NCBI GenBank assembly: GCA_949317995.1
Contig: OX439041.1
Coordinates: 4,900,501-4,964,500, forward strand
Reading direction: 5' to 3'
DNA length: 64,000 nt
From: Acholoe squamosa
Taxonomy: Eukaryota > Annelida > Polychaeta > Phyllodocida > Polynoidae
Every line of letters starts with the position of its first letter. Position 1 is the first letter of the stretch. A program made the position numbers and the translations under genes. The notes under the pieces are model-generated. The model ran no database searches, was not told where the DNA came from, and saw nothing but the letters and a program-made list of their open reading frames with translations. Shown one piece after another: positions 39,558 to 52,407 of this stretch.

Positions 39558-39886
39558 TTACCAACACGTGGTCAGGTACATTAAGCATGACATGAAACCC
39601 TTGGTAAAAGATTTACTCAACATACATGCAGAGGTCAATTAAGTACGTTGGTTTGTTTGCCTGGAGAGAAGCATAAATAGTAAGAATAAGTAAAATTAGG
39701 TCAGATGTCATACCAGTGGAATACCCTTTTTACTGAGCCTGTTACACTACTACCCAGCTGCTATCATATGCACCACTCTGACCACTCTCTAACATCCCAG
39801 ACTGTACCATATACAGTCTGGTAGAATTGTTATGGGACCATTGACGTGGAAGCGGGTGTTATACACTCACCTTTTCTGTATCCTTA
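39558..39886. other. Spacer between paired MITEs
   Basis: No gene seen. Confidence 0.4.
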
Positions 39887-40207
39887 GGGAGTGATCATTT
39901 TTTAACAACAGGGGGGGGCCGGTGGGTTTGAGGGGGGGGTCAGAATTTTTTCAACCCCTTGACCGGGGGGGGTCAGAATTTTTTCAATACCTCTGATGGG
40001 GGGGGTCAAAATAATTTCACCTGTTTTCAGTGGAAAACCCAGCGCGTTACTATAGGCTAAAAGGGGACGTTCGCGCGCGATTTTTGTCCCTTATGGGGGG
40101 GGGTCGAAAAAATTTTACCCCCTCGAGAGGGGGGGGTCGAATTTTTTTTCGCGCGTCCACGCGCAAACCCACCAGCCCCCCCCTGTTGTTAAAAAATGAT
40201 CACTCCC
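39887..40207. mobile_element. Harbinger/Tourist-like MITE, copy 2 (inverted relative to copy 1)
   Basis: 321 bp with the same GGGAGTGATCA ends and flanking TTA (39884-39886 and 40208-40210). Its interior matches the reverse complement of copy 1. Confidence 0.75.
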
Positions 40208-40958
40208 TTACCCCAGTGGGCCTCCCTAGCCCACTTAAAAGGGTCTATTTCTCCTCTTTCCTATCCCCTCAGGATGTGTGTGGTGCACATATGCGTGGGC
40301 ACTGACACATTCCTCTGGGAAATTGTGTAATGAGGTTCTCGCCATGAATATGACCTTAGCTGTCGAAATGGCGTTAAACATCTATTACTCGCTCACTCCT
40401 TACCCCAGTGAACACATAATATTGTTCCTATGGATGTTGAAGACATCTGCATAGAATTTAGGTGGCAACTACATAGATTTGTTTGTTATGTGGACATTAA
40501 ATGTTAAGTTATTTATTTGTAGGATATATACATAAAAAAATGTTGATAAAAATGTAAATTGATTGTCTGGTTAGCTCAGACAGAGGAGCAGGGGTTTTCA
40601 AATACAGGGGTCATAAGTTCAATCCTAGCTGGCATTTTGTAGTTACATTGAGCCTGCTGGTTCTACTGATGGCGTTGCAACAGGCACAGTCACAGGGGAA
40701 CAACTTCCTTTCATGAATATTCATTATCACATGAGGGGATGCACCAATCAGTGAGCCCCCTACCTGATAGGAGTCCTGGTTCAATTTTAAGAAGTCATTG
40801 CAATGCTATTATGAGGAATGGTCCAGTCCCATTATAACCCTGACTGGATGATCGAGGCTACACTCTGACCTGCCGTAACAGCCCTGTGTGTCGGTCCCCC
40901 TATACTGACCCCCAACCCTTGATAGCAGCACACACAGACACTGTGTGTGGAAGACATC
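40208..40958. other. Region upstream of the host gene
   Basis: Should hold the promoter and 5' untranslated region of the gene starting at 40959. No TATA box or CpG cluster stood out. Confidence 0.35.
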
Positions 40959-42342
40959 ATGGCCACTAAATACCTGCTCAATATCTCTGGAAGTCTAAGT
41001 TACAACAATGTGTCACATTACGAATGTATCACCTCGACAGACGGTGCAGAATATGGTTTCAAGGTGAGATTGAGTTCTTATTATGGGTCTGGAAAGCACT
41101 GAAAGTCACTGATCACTTCTATACATTGCCTACCAACTTACTCATACAGAACGACTTGTTACCTGCCAAGCTTTTCACACTTCACCACATAGTTTTTGGT
41201 TAGTTTGGCTAGTAAGGGATTTCCCACCATCTATTCCATCCCCACCTGGTGGCCAAAAATCCCTATTTTTACCTAAACTCATGATATATGCTTATATCCC
41301 TTTTGTATATTACTAACAAGCTGTTGAATATCAGACTTTTGCATTTTTCCTAACGAAACCGTAAGATTGACTAGTGGCCACTTTTATAGATTTCTGTAAT
41401 TGAGGAAAAAGGTTTCTTTTCATAAATCTGTATCTTTTAGATTCTGCCAGTAACCTTCCAATTATTTTGCTCTTAAAATGTTCATAATGATTGTATCTTA
41501 ATCCCTGTAAAGTCTGGTGAACAAATTCCTGCCAGTTTTTTTTTCCCGTAATGAGAAAAGTAAGAAATTCAAACACTTTACGTTTCCGCTTTTTTGCTTA
41601 AATAATCCATGGCTCTTTTGTTTGTCCAACGACTACCTTTATTTTATTGTTTGGTCATAGTACAAAGGATGTCTACTAGACATATGAGAAGTTTAGTTAA
41701 GATATTGCTGGTCAATTTTTCAATATTTGAGAAAACTATGAAAAATCAGTGTTTCTCCCATAAGCGGCCATAGTTAAGGATTCCCCCTCTTCAGAAGACA
41801 ATAAATCTGAAAACAATAATGAACCATGTTTTTTTTATTGCTTTAGTTACCTCATGATACATAAAACTAACATGACCCCAAGTGATTTTGAGAAACTGCT
41901 GGTAGTTTAAGATTTACTGAATTGTGGAAAAACACAGAATAAGTATGCCTGTACCAAATAATAAGGGTCCTGCATAGTTCTGTTCACCGGTGATTGGCCA
42001 TGATTGGGGATTAAACAGGCCCGCCCTGGGGTCATGCCTAATCTATACTGGGTACATTCAGCAAAAACCTAACACTGTGTATAGAAAATGGCAGGAATAA
42101 GAGGAACCCTATGTCTGTAAAGGACCCCTGGGATCAACCTAAATTTATGTTGTTGTCAGTGCAAACACATTGTTTGATTATCACAAATATATGGGCATTT
42201 AATGATCTGATAGTCACATATTCATAAAGGGATCTGGTGTATGATATGGAATGAAACTTCCCCTGCTCCCCATGGGTGCCTGGCACCATGTGGTTGTGGT
42301 CAGCTGAGAGTGGAAGGTAGCACTTCGCCATGCATCATGCCG

Positions 42343-42400
<58 letters not shown>

Positions 42401-45400
42401 AGGTAAAAGACTCTATTTGCTCCCTCTCTCCAATTTCTGAAAAAAATCATGAAATCTATCGTTCATTATTTACTTTTGAAGTGAACGCCATGATAACAGA
42501 CATTGAAAATACAATGTAAACATCCTAAGGATGGGCCCATGGTATTGTTGCCTTTAGATCAGGGTTAGGGGTCCTCCAGCATCTCTGGGATCACAATAAT
42601 GAAAGTGAAAAGTTTTCATCACATTTGAGATTTATCAGTCATACATCATCAGAAAGGCCAATATGTATCCTAGTGAAGTCTATATTAACTTTTGGATATG
42701 AAGTAAGGCAGTTGAGAAAACACAATTTGAAACTTATTCAGGTGCCCAATTATAACTGAATGTCATTTTCTTATCAACTGATTAGGGATGGGGGAATTTG
42801 TATTCCAATGGATTAATAGGGGTGAAAATTCCTTCATTAGGGTAAGATGGGGGATGGTGGGGGCAGGGCCCAAAATGACTCAGGGTGAAAGATCACATAG
42901 CTTAGACACAATATCTGAGATCAGTAGGAGCGAGGATTACGTATTATATCGACTATTTACCTTGTCTTTTAGGTGGAGTGTGAAAATCAATTGGTAATTA
43001 GTAAGTATTCTTTCAGATCATAACCATACAATAACATAAACAAAAGTTCATGAGAATTAAGTTCTCTTTATGAGTTTGCCTGAAATTCAGCTTGGGGGTA
43101 AGGGTTAAGAAGTCTATCCAACATTTTATCACCTTAGTGCAAGAATATTGTAACTGGAACTCTTCCAAACCGTTCTTTTGCTTTAACATCTATTGCCCTG
43201 TATATACCTGCAACGAAAGTAATCAATCACTATATATAATATGTGTATCTACAGGCTCCAGTAAGATCGTATCAACATTTTGCTATAGTCATATGACGTT
43301 ACACTTCATTTGCCTCTCCTGAAAAAACCGGAAAAATGCTGTTACAACCTTTTTGCGGTCGATAATATAGGACAATGTTTCAACAGTGACACAATGCTTC
43401 AGGAAGAATATTAGATACAATCCGGCTGTGTGGCTAATTAACATCTGAAACAATGTAGCTCAGCCACCATTGGATTACACTTGCACTATATAGAAAGACA
43501 TCAGTAACGGCCAAAGAGGCCATGAACTTGGCACTCTCCATGCATATATTTCAGACAAATAAAAATGCAACCTATCCTTGAAGAGCGAGCAGTATTTTCT
43601 GTTCCATTTTCTGTCCCTGTTAGCTGCACGGTTTCACCAATGTTTGAAGACGCATCTCGGTCTCTTCTTGGGATTTTAACCTGGCCGGAAGTAGAATGAC
43701 GTCACACTGGAGACAAACAATCATGCCGCCTCAGTTCCTCAGGGATGTGGTGGGACCATGCTGTCACACACTTCAGACTGTTTTCAGATGAGATCTCATC
43801 TGAATAATAATCTTCCATTTAAGTTTCCATAAGTTTCAGATGATCTCATCTGAATGTAATTCAAATTCAGATGAGTTCTGGCATATATCCTTGATCGCAG
43901 GCTTTGCCCCCGAACCCCCGTTAGGCTGGGCACCCTGGGAAGCACGGCGGCATCAACATTTGTCTCCATGGAGGGCCAGGTCAATTCTGCAAGAAGTGAC
44001 CCTTTTGCTTTGAAGACTGGCCAAGCAGAGGAAATCCTAGGCATAGTGATATTAAGAGGGTGTGCAGGCTCTAGTCCCCAGTCTCCTTTGTCTTCCATCA
44101 ACAGCCTAGGCTCAAGTAGGGGTACCTCAGTAACCAGCTCTTGTCCCCAGTCTCCTTTGTCCACCTGAAGGTGCCAATGCACAGGTGGGAAACCTGGGCA
44201 CCCAGTGAACGCAGGTTCACACCCAGTGAACGCAGGTTCACCCTCTAAACATACACATAGAAGTAAACAGGAAATTGCACCTTAAGACGGATTGACCTCG
44301 TGATTATCTGGTGCAGAGAAGGGTAGGTAGGAGTTTTACACAGTCAACAACCACTTGATCACTGTGGTGCCCTTAGGTATAAAACCTCAGGGTGCATCCG
44401 TACAGAAAAGAGCAAAGCATAGTGATGTCAGACTATATATAACTCCCACTATGCCTGGAAGACAGGCACAGCAACAGGAAATACTTAATTACTCTTCAAG
44501 CATAGGTTACATTTGTGAAGCATACGCGTGCAGAGTGTCAAGTTCAAGGTCAGTCTAGTGCTTACTAGTGCCACAATAGGACGCTTCATATGAGTGTAAC
44601 AACCACTATGTCTTGCTGTACGGTGGTACGATGATGGCACAAGAGTACCTCTGTTCAACATAGCCGATGAAAATCAGTGATATGATCCTTGATCTCTGTT
44701 TTTTTCCCCAGTTGCCTCTACCTCCGTTGTGGGTGATAAAATGGCCAATCTGGCAAGTAGCCCAAATAATAGGGTACAAGATGTGAAATGCACACCGGTC
44801 ATCCCATATGAAGGCTTTGCCAAGAGTTCTCTGGGTGTATCTGAGGATGAGGTGGAGAAGAAAGGCCCTACACCAGCATTCAGCCCAGACAAAGAGACGT
44901 TCTGGGTACAGGTGGATGTGGGGTATAAAGGTAGGTGAACCTGGGACCTGTTTTTCCCATTATATGCACCACGTGTGTCTTGATGTTGGAAAATGATACG
45001 CATCTATAGACAGAACTAAACACCCAAGGGGCATATTTTTATCAATCCACCCTGAGGGGGTCCACTCCGTCCCCAATGGGCAGATCTATGAAAATATAGC
45101 CCATTGAGATTAGTTCTGTATTTATCTAATGCCTGTCCAGGTTTAAATAGGTACAATGACTGATATCTTTCCAGACAATGATGATTATGTGTTCACGATC
45201 CTGCCAAGATCGATCCGGGCCTGCAGAATGATGAAATCTGCAGGACCAAATGGCCTGTGAAGTGTCCTTATAGACTGACCTCATTTTTATGTGGGACAAA
45301 CCCCATTTGCCTTTTTTTTTTGTAGGACGAACCCTAGATGATCTGCGTCAGGCATGGCATGATGAGGCGGTGGCGGCCCTGTCACTGGTCCATGGTGGGC

Positions 45401-46604
45401 AGGTGCCCATCATGCTCTACAAAAGTGTCTTCATGAAACAGGTCAGTATACAGGCTTTATTGACTTATATAAGGGATGTACCTAAGTCATTTACAATGTT
45501 TCATTTATGAGTGAATACAGTGCTGGCCTCTTAAATGATTTAAAATATGGGGCAATTGCTGCTATATCAGATTAAAAATATTGCTTTGATGAGGATAAGG
45601 ATATGGTTATTTATTTCATGTTGGAGGCAGTGGAATATGGATGCCCCATAGGTTTAGCATAGGAGCTCCATATCTCACACCCTCTGAGATATGGAGATAT
45701 ACCTTCCCCTGTATCTCATGGCCAGTATCAACACCGAAAATAATCTTAAAACATGTAAATTAATGTCTTTTCATGTCCTTTTGAATACGTTTCGAACATT
45801 TTCACTGGTAGTGAGTCTGTCTGAGGGTTATCTCACTCGGCTTCACATCGTATGATAACCCTCAGCCAGACCCACTCCTCATTAACCTTTGTCTATGTTT
45901 AAACCCTATGTCTCTGTGTACAAGGTGCATCTTATACGTGTGGATCGAGGTTCTTTCTGTAAAACGTCCCCCATGATTCCCCATCCATATACAATTGTAT
46001 AAAAGGGGTTGGGGGAAGCTCTGAAACGGAAATAAGCCTTGAACTTTGAGGATCCATTAAATAGTTATATCATTTATTTCATCATATCCACAAAATCTGG
46101 GTGCGTCTTGTAAGCGAGGTGCTCCTTATACTCGGATTACAATAGTTATTTCTAAATTTCCAATTGGGGACGGCCTGATCTGAGGTTTTTCAATTTCAAT
46201 ACATTTGAAGGTTGCCAAGAAGGGTTTGTATCTGATCAGTGAAAACTTACTGGTCCTTCTGTTACTTATAAGCGCCTACAATAGTTGAGTACCCACATCA
46301 TGAATATATGCAATGTGGTTTGAGTTTGGCAAATTTCTCTACTTTCCCAGGTACACCTGTTTATCCAGATGGAGGGAGCTGCCCTGGACCAGCTCAACCT
46401 GCAGCTATCTCTGTTTTTACTTTGTTATACTAAAGCTGCCTCCATTTCCAGGTACACCTGTTTATCCAGATGGAGGGAGCTGCCCTGGACCAGCTCAACC
46501 TGCAGCTACCTCTTTTTAAGGCCCTGGGGGACCAGGTCAAGACCACAGTGAAAAGAGTCAAACTGTTCCATGATCCCATCAAGGGACTCACCATGCCCCA
46601 GTAG
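40959..46604 (+). CDS. Five-exon host gene, 206-aa muconolactone-isomerase-like protein
   Basis: Exons 40959-41063, 42973-43000, 44712-44930, 45326-45441 and 46452-46604. Every junction is GT-AG and the phases (0, 1, 1, 0) join without a break to 206 codons plus TAG. ATG 40959 has a good context (CATCATGG). The second exon is only 28 bp. The C-terminal half (about residues 105-206) reads as an alpha/beta-barrel subdomain: strand TFWVQVDVGYKG, helix TLDDLRQAWHDEAVAAL, strand VHLFIQM, then LNLQLPLFKAL and a KLFHDP end. Order and the QLPLF motif resemble bacterial muconolactone delta-isomerase. The first 100 residues are unassigned. The catalytic role in an animal is unknown. Exon joins are predicted; only phase agreement supports them. 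Confidence 0.6.
41064..42345. other. Intron 1 of the 206-aa protein gene (part)
   Basis: Unique AT-rich intronic DNA. No additional exon was recognised. Confidence 0.4.
42346..42394. repeat. (GA)n microsatellite
   Basis: About 24 GA repeats inside the predicted intron 1. It produces artefactual Arg-Glu frames. Confidence 0.95.
43001..44711. other. Intron 2 of the 206-aa protein gene
   Basis: Contains local repeats: CAGATGAGATCTCATCTG-like inverted motifs at 43785-43870 and a 20-bp direct duplication (CCCAGTGAACGCAGGTTCAC) at about 44201-44240. No exon was supported. Confidence 0.4.
46351..46551 (+). repeat. 101-bp tandem duplication covering the last acceptor and exon start
   Basis: The segment CAGGTACACCTGTTTATCC through CTGCAGCTAYCTCT occurs at 46349 and again at 46450. 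Both copies have an AG acceptor followed by the same coding start. The downstream copy leads into the full terminal exon. The upstream copy soon runs into noncoding DNA. Confidence 0.85.
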
Positions 46605-46706
46605 TCATCATAATGTCAATTGAGGATCATTGATAAACTGACAAAGTCACTGCTTATCGGCCCATGTACTGTGAAGGTCAAAAACTGTATCAAATAGCTC
46701 TGGTGG

Positions 46707-46712
46707 AATAAA
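46707..46712 (+). terminator. Polyadenylation signal of the 206-aa protein gene
   Basis: AATAAA about 103 bp after the TAG stop at 46604, suitable for 3'-end formation. Confidence 0.6.
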
Positions 46713-47506
46713 AGTAAATTGAACACTGTTCACAGCTTGCGTATGGACTTCTGATATATACGTGTGTGAAGGCTATCCCCTGTTATTTTCTGTCAGGGAA
46801 AAAATGAGAATGGAGGTCACATGGGCCCATACCATTGGTAAAAAATCAGATACTCAACCAATTCCGAAATTTACTGTGCAAAATACTAATATATTTGGGA
46901 ATATATCCTACAAGTTGGGAACACTAATACTAAGAAGTGTCAAAATAAGCTGCAAATCAATTATAGAGCACTGAAGTCTTTGAAAATGTGGGCTAAAAAG
47001 GGACTTTGACAGAGGCTTCAGTTATCCATGTTCCAATAACTAAATACATGTCAACTTTGGTTGTTTAAACCCCTCCTATCACCCACTGATACTGACAGTA
47101 TGATATACCGTTGGATTCATACTTTGCCATTTATCAGGCGTGGCATGTATGTTTCCATATGGCACACACACTTCCCAAATATATGTGGCATTTATTTGTA
47201 CAATGTTACTGTACAGGTAGGTTGGTCCATAAGTGCCTCATTTTAAGGGTGAAGAATGCCCAGTAACTCATGTAAGGGTTGGTATTATTCAGGCTCCATC
47301 TGCATTTGAAAAGAATTATAAACAGAAAGATATCTAGGGGTTAGGTGCCGACCCTTTGTGTTATAGCAGATAAGAGGACAGAGGACAGTGCTGCCACCAT
47401 CCTCCAGGCGTAACCAACTCCGGCATGTATGAGTAGTATATAGGTGCAAATTCAACCCATTGGAACAGCTACTGAAATCAGTTTTACCTACTTACGAACC
47501 AGAAGT
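46713..47506. other. Spacer, no gene seen
   Basis: No supported exon or repeat. Confidence 0.4.
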
Positions 47507-47710
47507 GACCTAGTTTTTAAGGCTGGAAATTTGAAATCTAGAGTTTTGATTGGTTGAGAGACAGGAAGTGACGTCATGACCTAGTTTCTTGAGCTCTGAT
47601 TGGCAGAGAGATGGTCTAGTTTTAAAAGGCGAGAAATTTGAAATTGTGGAATTGACCTAGTTTTAAAGGCAGGAAATTTGAAATTTTGAGCTTTGATTGG
47701 CTGAGAGAGG
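47507..47710. repeat. Tandem imperfect repeat, about 75 bp x 3
   Basis: Three diverged copies of GACCTAGTTTTTAAGGC, GGAAATTTGAAAT and a TGATTGGYTGAGAGA segment. One copy includes TGACGTCA near 47571. Confidence 0.6.
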
Positions 47711-48713
47711 TTTGCCATGCCAACAGCAAAAATTACAAACAATGATGTCACCTTAACCTTGACAACGCCATTGACACCTTATTGAAACTGCCTTTAGCTA
47801 AGCCTAGTAGAGCCCCCTTGTGGTTAAAAAAAAACTAGTGGCGTCTTTATGCCTGACACCTAGTGGATATTATTGGAGCTACTTATAGCTGGACTTGTGG
47901 TTAGGAAGTGTAGTTATGACGTGTAATATTCATGTGACTTTTAGGGGTAGTTTGTTGAGCGCTGATTGCTTGTTGGATAATTTATGCATGATTGGTTGTT
48001 GACATTTGTGTAATACCCATGGAATCTTAGGGGGTGGTAAAAAACATGAAAAAACTTGGGACCTAGTGGGAGATATATTTTACCATCTGTGATATAATTA
48101 ACACAACACAACGCATTTTCATTTTACTTGTATTTCATTTTTTTTATTTTACAGAAAACCTCTACATACGAATGTGCTTTTACCATAAGCAGGTTTTGTA
48201 CATATACATATTTTGTTCCAGCTTCACCACATCATTTTCATGATTTTACTTGGCTGCTGAACCTTTATTTCCTCAATTAAATCTTGGCACAGTATATTCC
48301 TGGAGTTTACATTCAATGTATAATTTTGTCATGCAAATAGAATTCAAATAATATAGAATAGTAGGAGAAGGAGGTTGGTAGGATAAAGATAAAAGTGTGC
48401 ACTGCTGATGCCATCCAGACAGTGAGATAGGAGATATTTGAGTTAAGGTGAAGTGGTGGTGTGATGATAATGGTATTTATTTTCCCAGCGGTGTGGGCAT
48501 TTTCTACATCTATGGGGCATTTGTAGCTTTCTTTAGAAAGGTCAGGTCAGCTCAAAGCAGAGTGAAATATGAAATATGTTTGCGTTACTTCAATGTAGTT
48601 GTATCCTTACCAGTGCATAGTGTATCACCAGAGTTGATGGGTGGCTATAAGTCAATGATTACCCAGCAAAACAAAGACAGGAGCCCATTGACTCATGGGG
48701 TAATTCTTAGCTG
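47711..48713. other. Spacer, possibly including the 3' end of the LINE to the right
   Basis: AT-rich. The 3' boundary of the minus-strand LINE could not be placed. No gene seen. Confidence 0.35.
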
Positions 48714-51575
48714 TTAGCCAATTAAGACTGGGGCAAGGTTATACTTGCTGTATAAGGTTTTAAATTCTGCGATAATCTTTGCTTTCTGGGCTCTGGAATC
48801 AATTCTGTTCCACCTCTGTACTGGTTTTAATGTTGAAGGACATTGTAACAATTCTAAGCCCCCTGTTTTGCAACCTCTGGAGCTTTGTGGTTTGATCAGC
48901 ATTTGCGCCATCAATCACAAAGCTGCAGTAATAAAAAAAATGGTAAAATGGTGTGTCTATAAACCCGCAACCTTCTCTGCCATGAGGTAACACAGTTTAC
49001 CGAACATGAACAATTTCTGCCCAATGACTGATCTACTATTGGCCATTTGGGCATTTAGGGACAAAGTAGAGTCAATTTTGACACCTAGGTATTTATACAT
49101 GGCTGAGCACTCTAGAATGGTTCGGCCAATAGTAATGTTTTGTAACCCTGCAACACGGGCTTTCTCTTTTCCACCATCCCACACTACTTGCGTTTTTCTG
49201 GCATTAATGGTGAGGCCACTGGTGGTACACCAACCAACTATCTTATCAAGGTCAGATTGTACATGCTCTTTAATCTGTATGGGGTCACGATCTTTGACCA
49301 ATATAACTATGTCATTTGCATATAACATGACTCTACAGTGATCCACAATCAAGACTACTTGGTTTACATATAATATAAACAACAGGGGGCCCTCGCTAAC
49401 CAGGCTAGTAGGACCCCACCTATCCCCATGTCTTTTAACTGTTTCAATAGGAGAGTGTGATGTATACTGTCAAAGGCCTTGCTGAAATCTATATAGACAG
49501 CACAGGTTAGCTTGCCTTCATCTCTGGCCTCATATAGATAATTTAGTAGATCGTAAACTGCATCTGGTGTCCCTTTATTTTTGACAAAACCGTACTGTTG
49601 GGGCAATATCAAGCCTTTGTCTTCTGCTAGCTTTGTAATATGGGCATGGACTACTCTCTCCATTAGCTTACCAGGGAGGGGGAGTAGACTTACTGGTCGC
49701 CAGTTTGACACCTCATTTAAGTTTCTGGTTTTTGGAATTGGGATTACTGTGGCCGACGCCCAGCTCTTGGGAAAAGTTCCTTGTCTGAAGCTGTTATTAA
49801 ATGGTGATGCTAGTTGAGGGGCTAATGCCTCAAAGGCATCCTTTAAAACTCTGTTTTTTACCGATGCTTGCAAAATAATTGTTACAATACTCACTGGCTT
49901 TGTCAGCCTCCTGCCTATCCCCATTTGTGTCTATGAAGGTTGCTGTAGATTGTTTAACCTTGGGGTTTATTATGCCAGAAAGATGCCTCCAGAAAGGTGC
50001 TGGGTAATCCTTAGCATCATCCAGTTTGGTCTGGACAACATTTGCCTGTACTGCTTTTACCCCTCTATTGATTGTGACTCTAAGGACCTTTGCTTCATTA
50101 AGAGTGTCTAAGTTTTAAGTTTCCAAGTATTCCTGCATTAGGTCTCTCCTATCTGCCATCAATTCCCTTAATTCTTGAGTCATCCATTCATTTTGGATTA
50201 TTCGTTACCTGATCTCTTTTAGGGGGCAATACTCATCAAGGTATATTGTGATCCTTGACACAATGATCTCCCACTGCTTTAGTGGGTCTTTCTCAGCATA
50301 GTATTCTCCCCAATTATCCTGTACTAGGTCTTTCCACAGCTGATATTTATCATACTTCCTATAACTTCTGCCCTTGAAGGAGCTAATGGGGGGTTTATTT
50401 CTAGTAATTTTGTGTGAAGCCATAACAGGTAGGTGATCGCTCATGAGGTCTGGGAGGACGCGAGCCTCCGTAACATGCATACAATTTGTCATAATATGAT
50501 CCAGGCAAGTGTCTCCTTCTGGCCTCGTGCAACTGTATATTTTCTGTTGGAGGCCCATAGCTGCTGTCATTACTGCTAAATTTTCAGTGTCAGGGTGGTT
50601 CGGGTCTAACAAGTCAATATTTGTGTCTCCCAGCACCCAAATCTCTACATGGCCATCGTCAACTGTGTCTATGCAGTTCTCCAAGTGTATAATGAAATTA
50701 CCTACATTACTGTTTGGCGGCCTATATACGTTAATTATGACCTGCCGTTTGTGCTTTTTCTAATCAGTTTTGACTGTGAGGCATTGTATGTCAGCTGTCT
50801 GGAAGGAACACTCCTCTACTTTAGTAGTGTAGGGAAAGACTGTGTTGGGGACATACGTCAGAAGTCCCCCTCCCCATGTATCAGTAATCCTGTCTTGTCT
50901 ATGAAAACTTTTCCCGGCCCATAGTAAATCATTGTCCCTATGCCCTTCGTCCAACCAAGTTTCACCCAGACATATCACATTTATAGTATTCAACATTTCT
51001 TGTATTTGTGCCTTCTTATCAAAGTAACTTCTACAGTTGAAGTAACCAAACTTTTGGCCTTTGAATGTGGCTACATCTTCAGCCACCAGTCGCCTGGCAT
51101 TAGGAGACAGGAATAGTTATTTGTCCTATATAGAGAAGGATGACAAACCTACCTTCTCTGTGTAAATGCCTGTCTATCTTAAATGTGACCTCTAGCTGAC
51201 CTTGAGAGTTACCCTTGGTGGTTTGCATGTCACCCACACCGCCAGATGACATGACTCGGACTGATGACATCCCATATGGGATTGGATAAGATGAGCTCAA
51301 CATCCGGATTGGAAGCTGAAATTGTATATTGGTGACAGTCATTTTGCTCTTGTGCAATGCATTTATTATAACCTTTTATTCCAGGGATTAAAATAACACA
51401 TGCCACTGATTCTACCTATGTTTGCACTAGCAGGTTCAAACAATGCCTGAGCCAGAACGTAGATGGAGTTGTTTTTCACTGAAGCAAAAAGCCCTGAAAC
51501 GTAGCCTTCCTTGAAATTTAGCTCGAATGAAAAATGACTTTTTACCCCAACCAAGTTTAAAGCTAAAAGTTCCAA
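48714..51575 (-). pseudogene. Decayed non-LTR retrotransposon (LINE B), ORF2 remnant
   Basis: Minus-strand ORF2 of an APE-type LINE (Jockey/CR1-like group). Endonuclease pieces at 50760-51086 (FNCRS, GETWLDE, GGGLLTYVP) and 50205-50684 (LGDTNIDLL, MSDHLPV) are in one frame separated by a TAG at 50760-50762. A further TAA follows KEIR near 50205. The RT part at 49364-49924 has the ADK-FVKNKGT and IDFSKAFDSIHH motifs. An internal deletion then removes the GVPQGS block and shifts frame, and 48957-49382 resumes with YANDIVIL, where the normal YADD Asp is Asn. The element is inactive. Confidence 0.8.
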
Positions 51576-52253
51576 GGTGCATTGTAAACAGGTAAAACAT
51601 ATGGTTTCACATATTTTGTCAAATGTTTAGATTTCTTTTACAATTGCATAACACTCCCACTCTGGGGTAAATCTTTAGTTCTTGAAGGTGTGCTGCAAAT
51701 TTTCGCACGCTGCCTAGTGTGTACCTGGTATAATGCCAGGAGGCAGGGGGGGTGACCAGTGCTTCAGCGCCATCTTATGGCATCTGTAACATTCATGTTT
51801 GTGTGTATAGCTCAGTATGCCTGAGGAAATACTTCAATTCTGCTATATTAACACATGTGTCAAATATCCTATGATACATTTACATCACATATACGTCACT
51901 CTATGTAATGGGTCCAGGTTAGCTGCATTTCAATGTATCAGTATGGAGAAATCCATCCTGTTTCAGTTGATAATGGGCTGTTCTAAAGGTCAACTTTGAG
52001 CATTTCATAAAAATAATTGAGTTGAGATCCATTAAATCTACATTTTGTGAAAATTATTTCAATGTCTAATGTATGAGGGGGTGCAGTAGAGAACATTGGA
52101 GCACCATTCCTAGAGAGTGAGAAAGATATTTCAATTACCACTAATATGAGCTCAGTGAAGTCATTTCTGGTACATTTCATGTTTGCTTAGTTCCCATGCC
52201 ACTCACATGATGTCTCCACTGTGTCATACTTTGACCATTTCCTTGCCTTCTAG
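51576..52253. other. Spacer, no gene seen
   Basis: AT-rich, no supported exon. Confidence 0.35.
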
Positions 52254-52407
52254 TTCTGTCAGACATGGTCATACTCTAGTCTGCTACAAGGTGGCGCCTA
52301 AGCACTGGGCTCTCCTCCTGGCCAGGAGGAGAGTCAACCGCTACCTGCCACCAGGTGTCAAATTAAAGAACTACCCTATCTATCCAGAGTTAGCCAGTGT
52401 GGTACTG
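52254..52407 (+). CDS. Orphan coding exon of an unidentified gene
   Basis: Open 154-bp segment between an acceptor (TTGCCTTCTAG) and donor (CTG then GTGAGA). It encodes about 51 residues including HGHTLVCYKVAPKHWALLL, ARRRVNRYLPPGVKL and NYPIYPELASVVL, a composition typical of real coding sequence. It enters in phase 2 and leaves in phase 0. A possible terminal exon is at 56126-56155 (after CCCCTCCACAG, reading AYSSSGYPW then stop), which would place LINE A inside its intron. The upstream exon was not found and the family is not recognised. Confidence 0.4.

Noticed and set aside
42241-42519. 92-codon frame with Arg-Glu repeats
   Set aside because: It reads through the (GA)n microsatellite.
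43796-44182. Overlapping frames on both strands (128 and 66 codons)
   Set aside because: They lie in a predicted intron with internal repeats. Neither strand has convincing splice sites that keep the host gene in phase.
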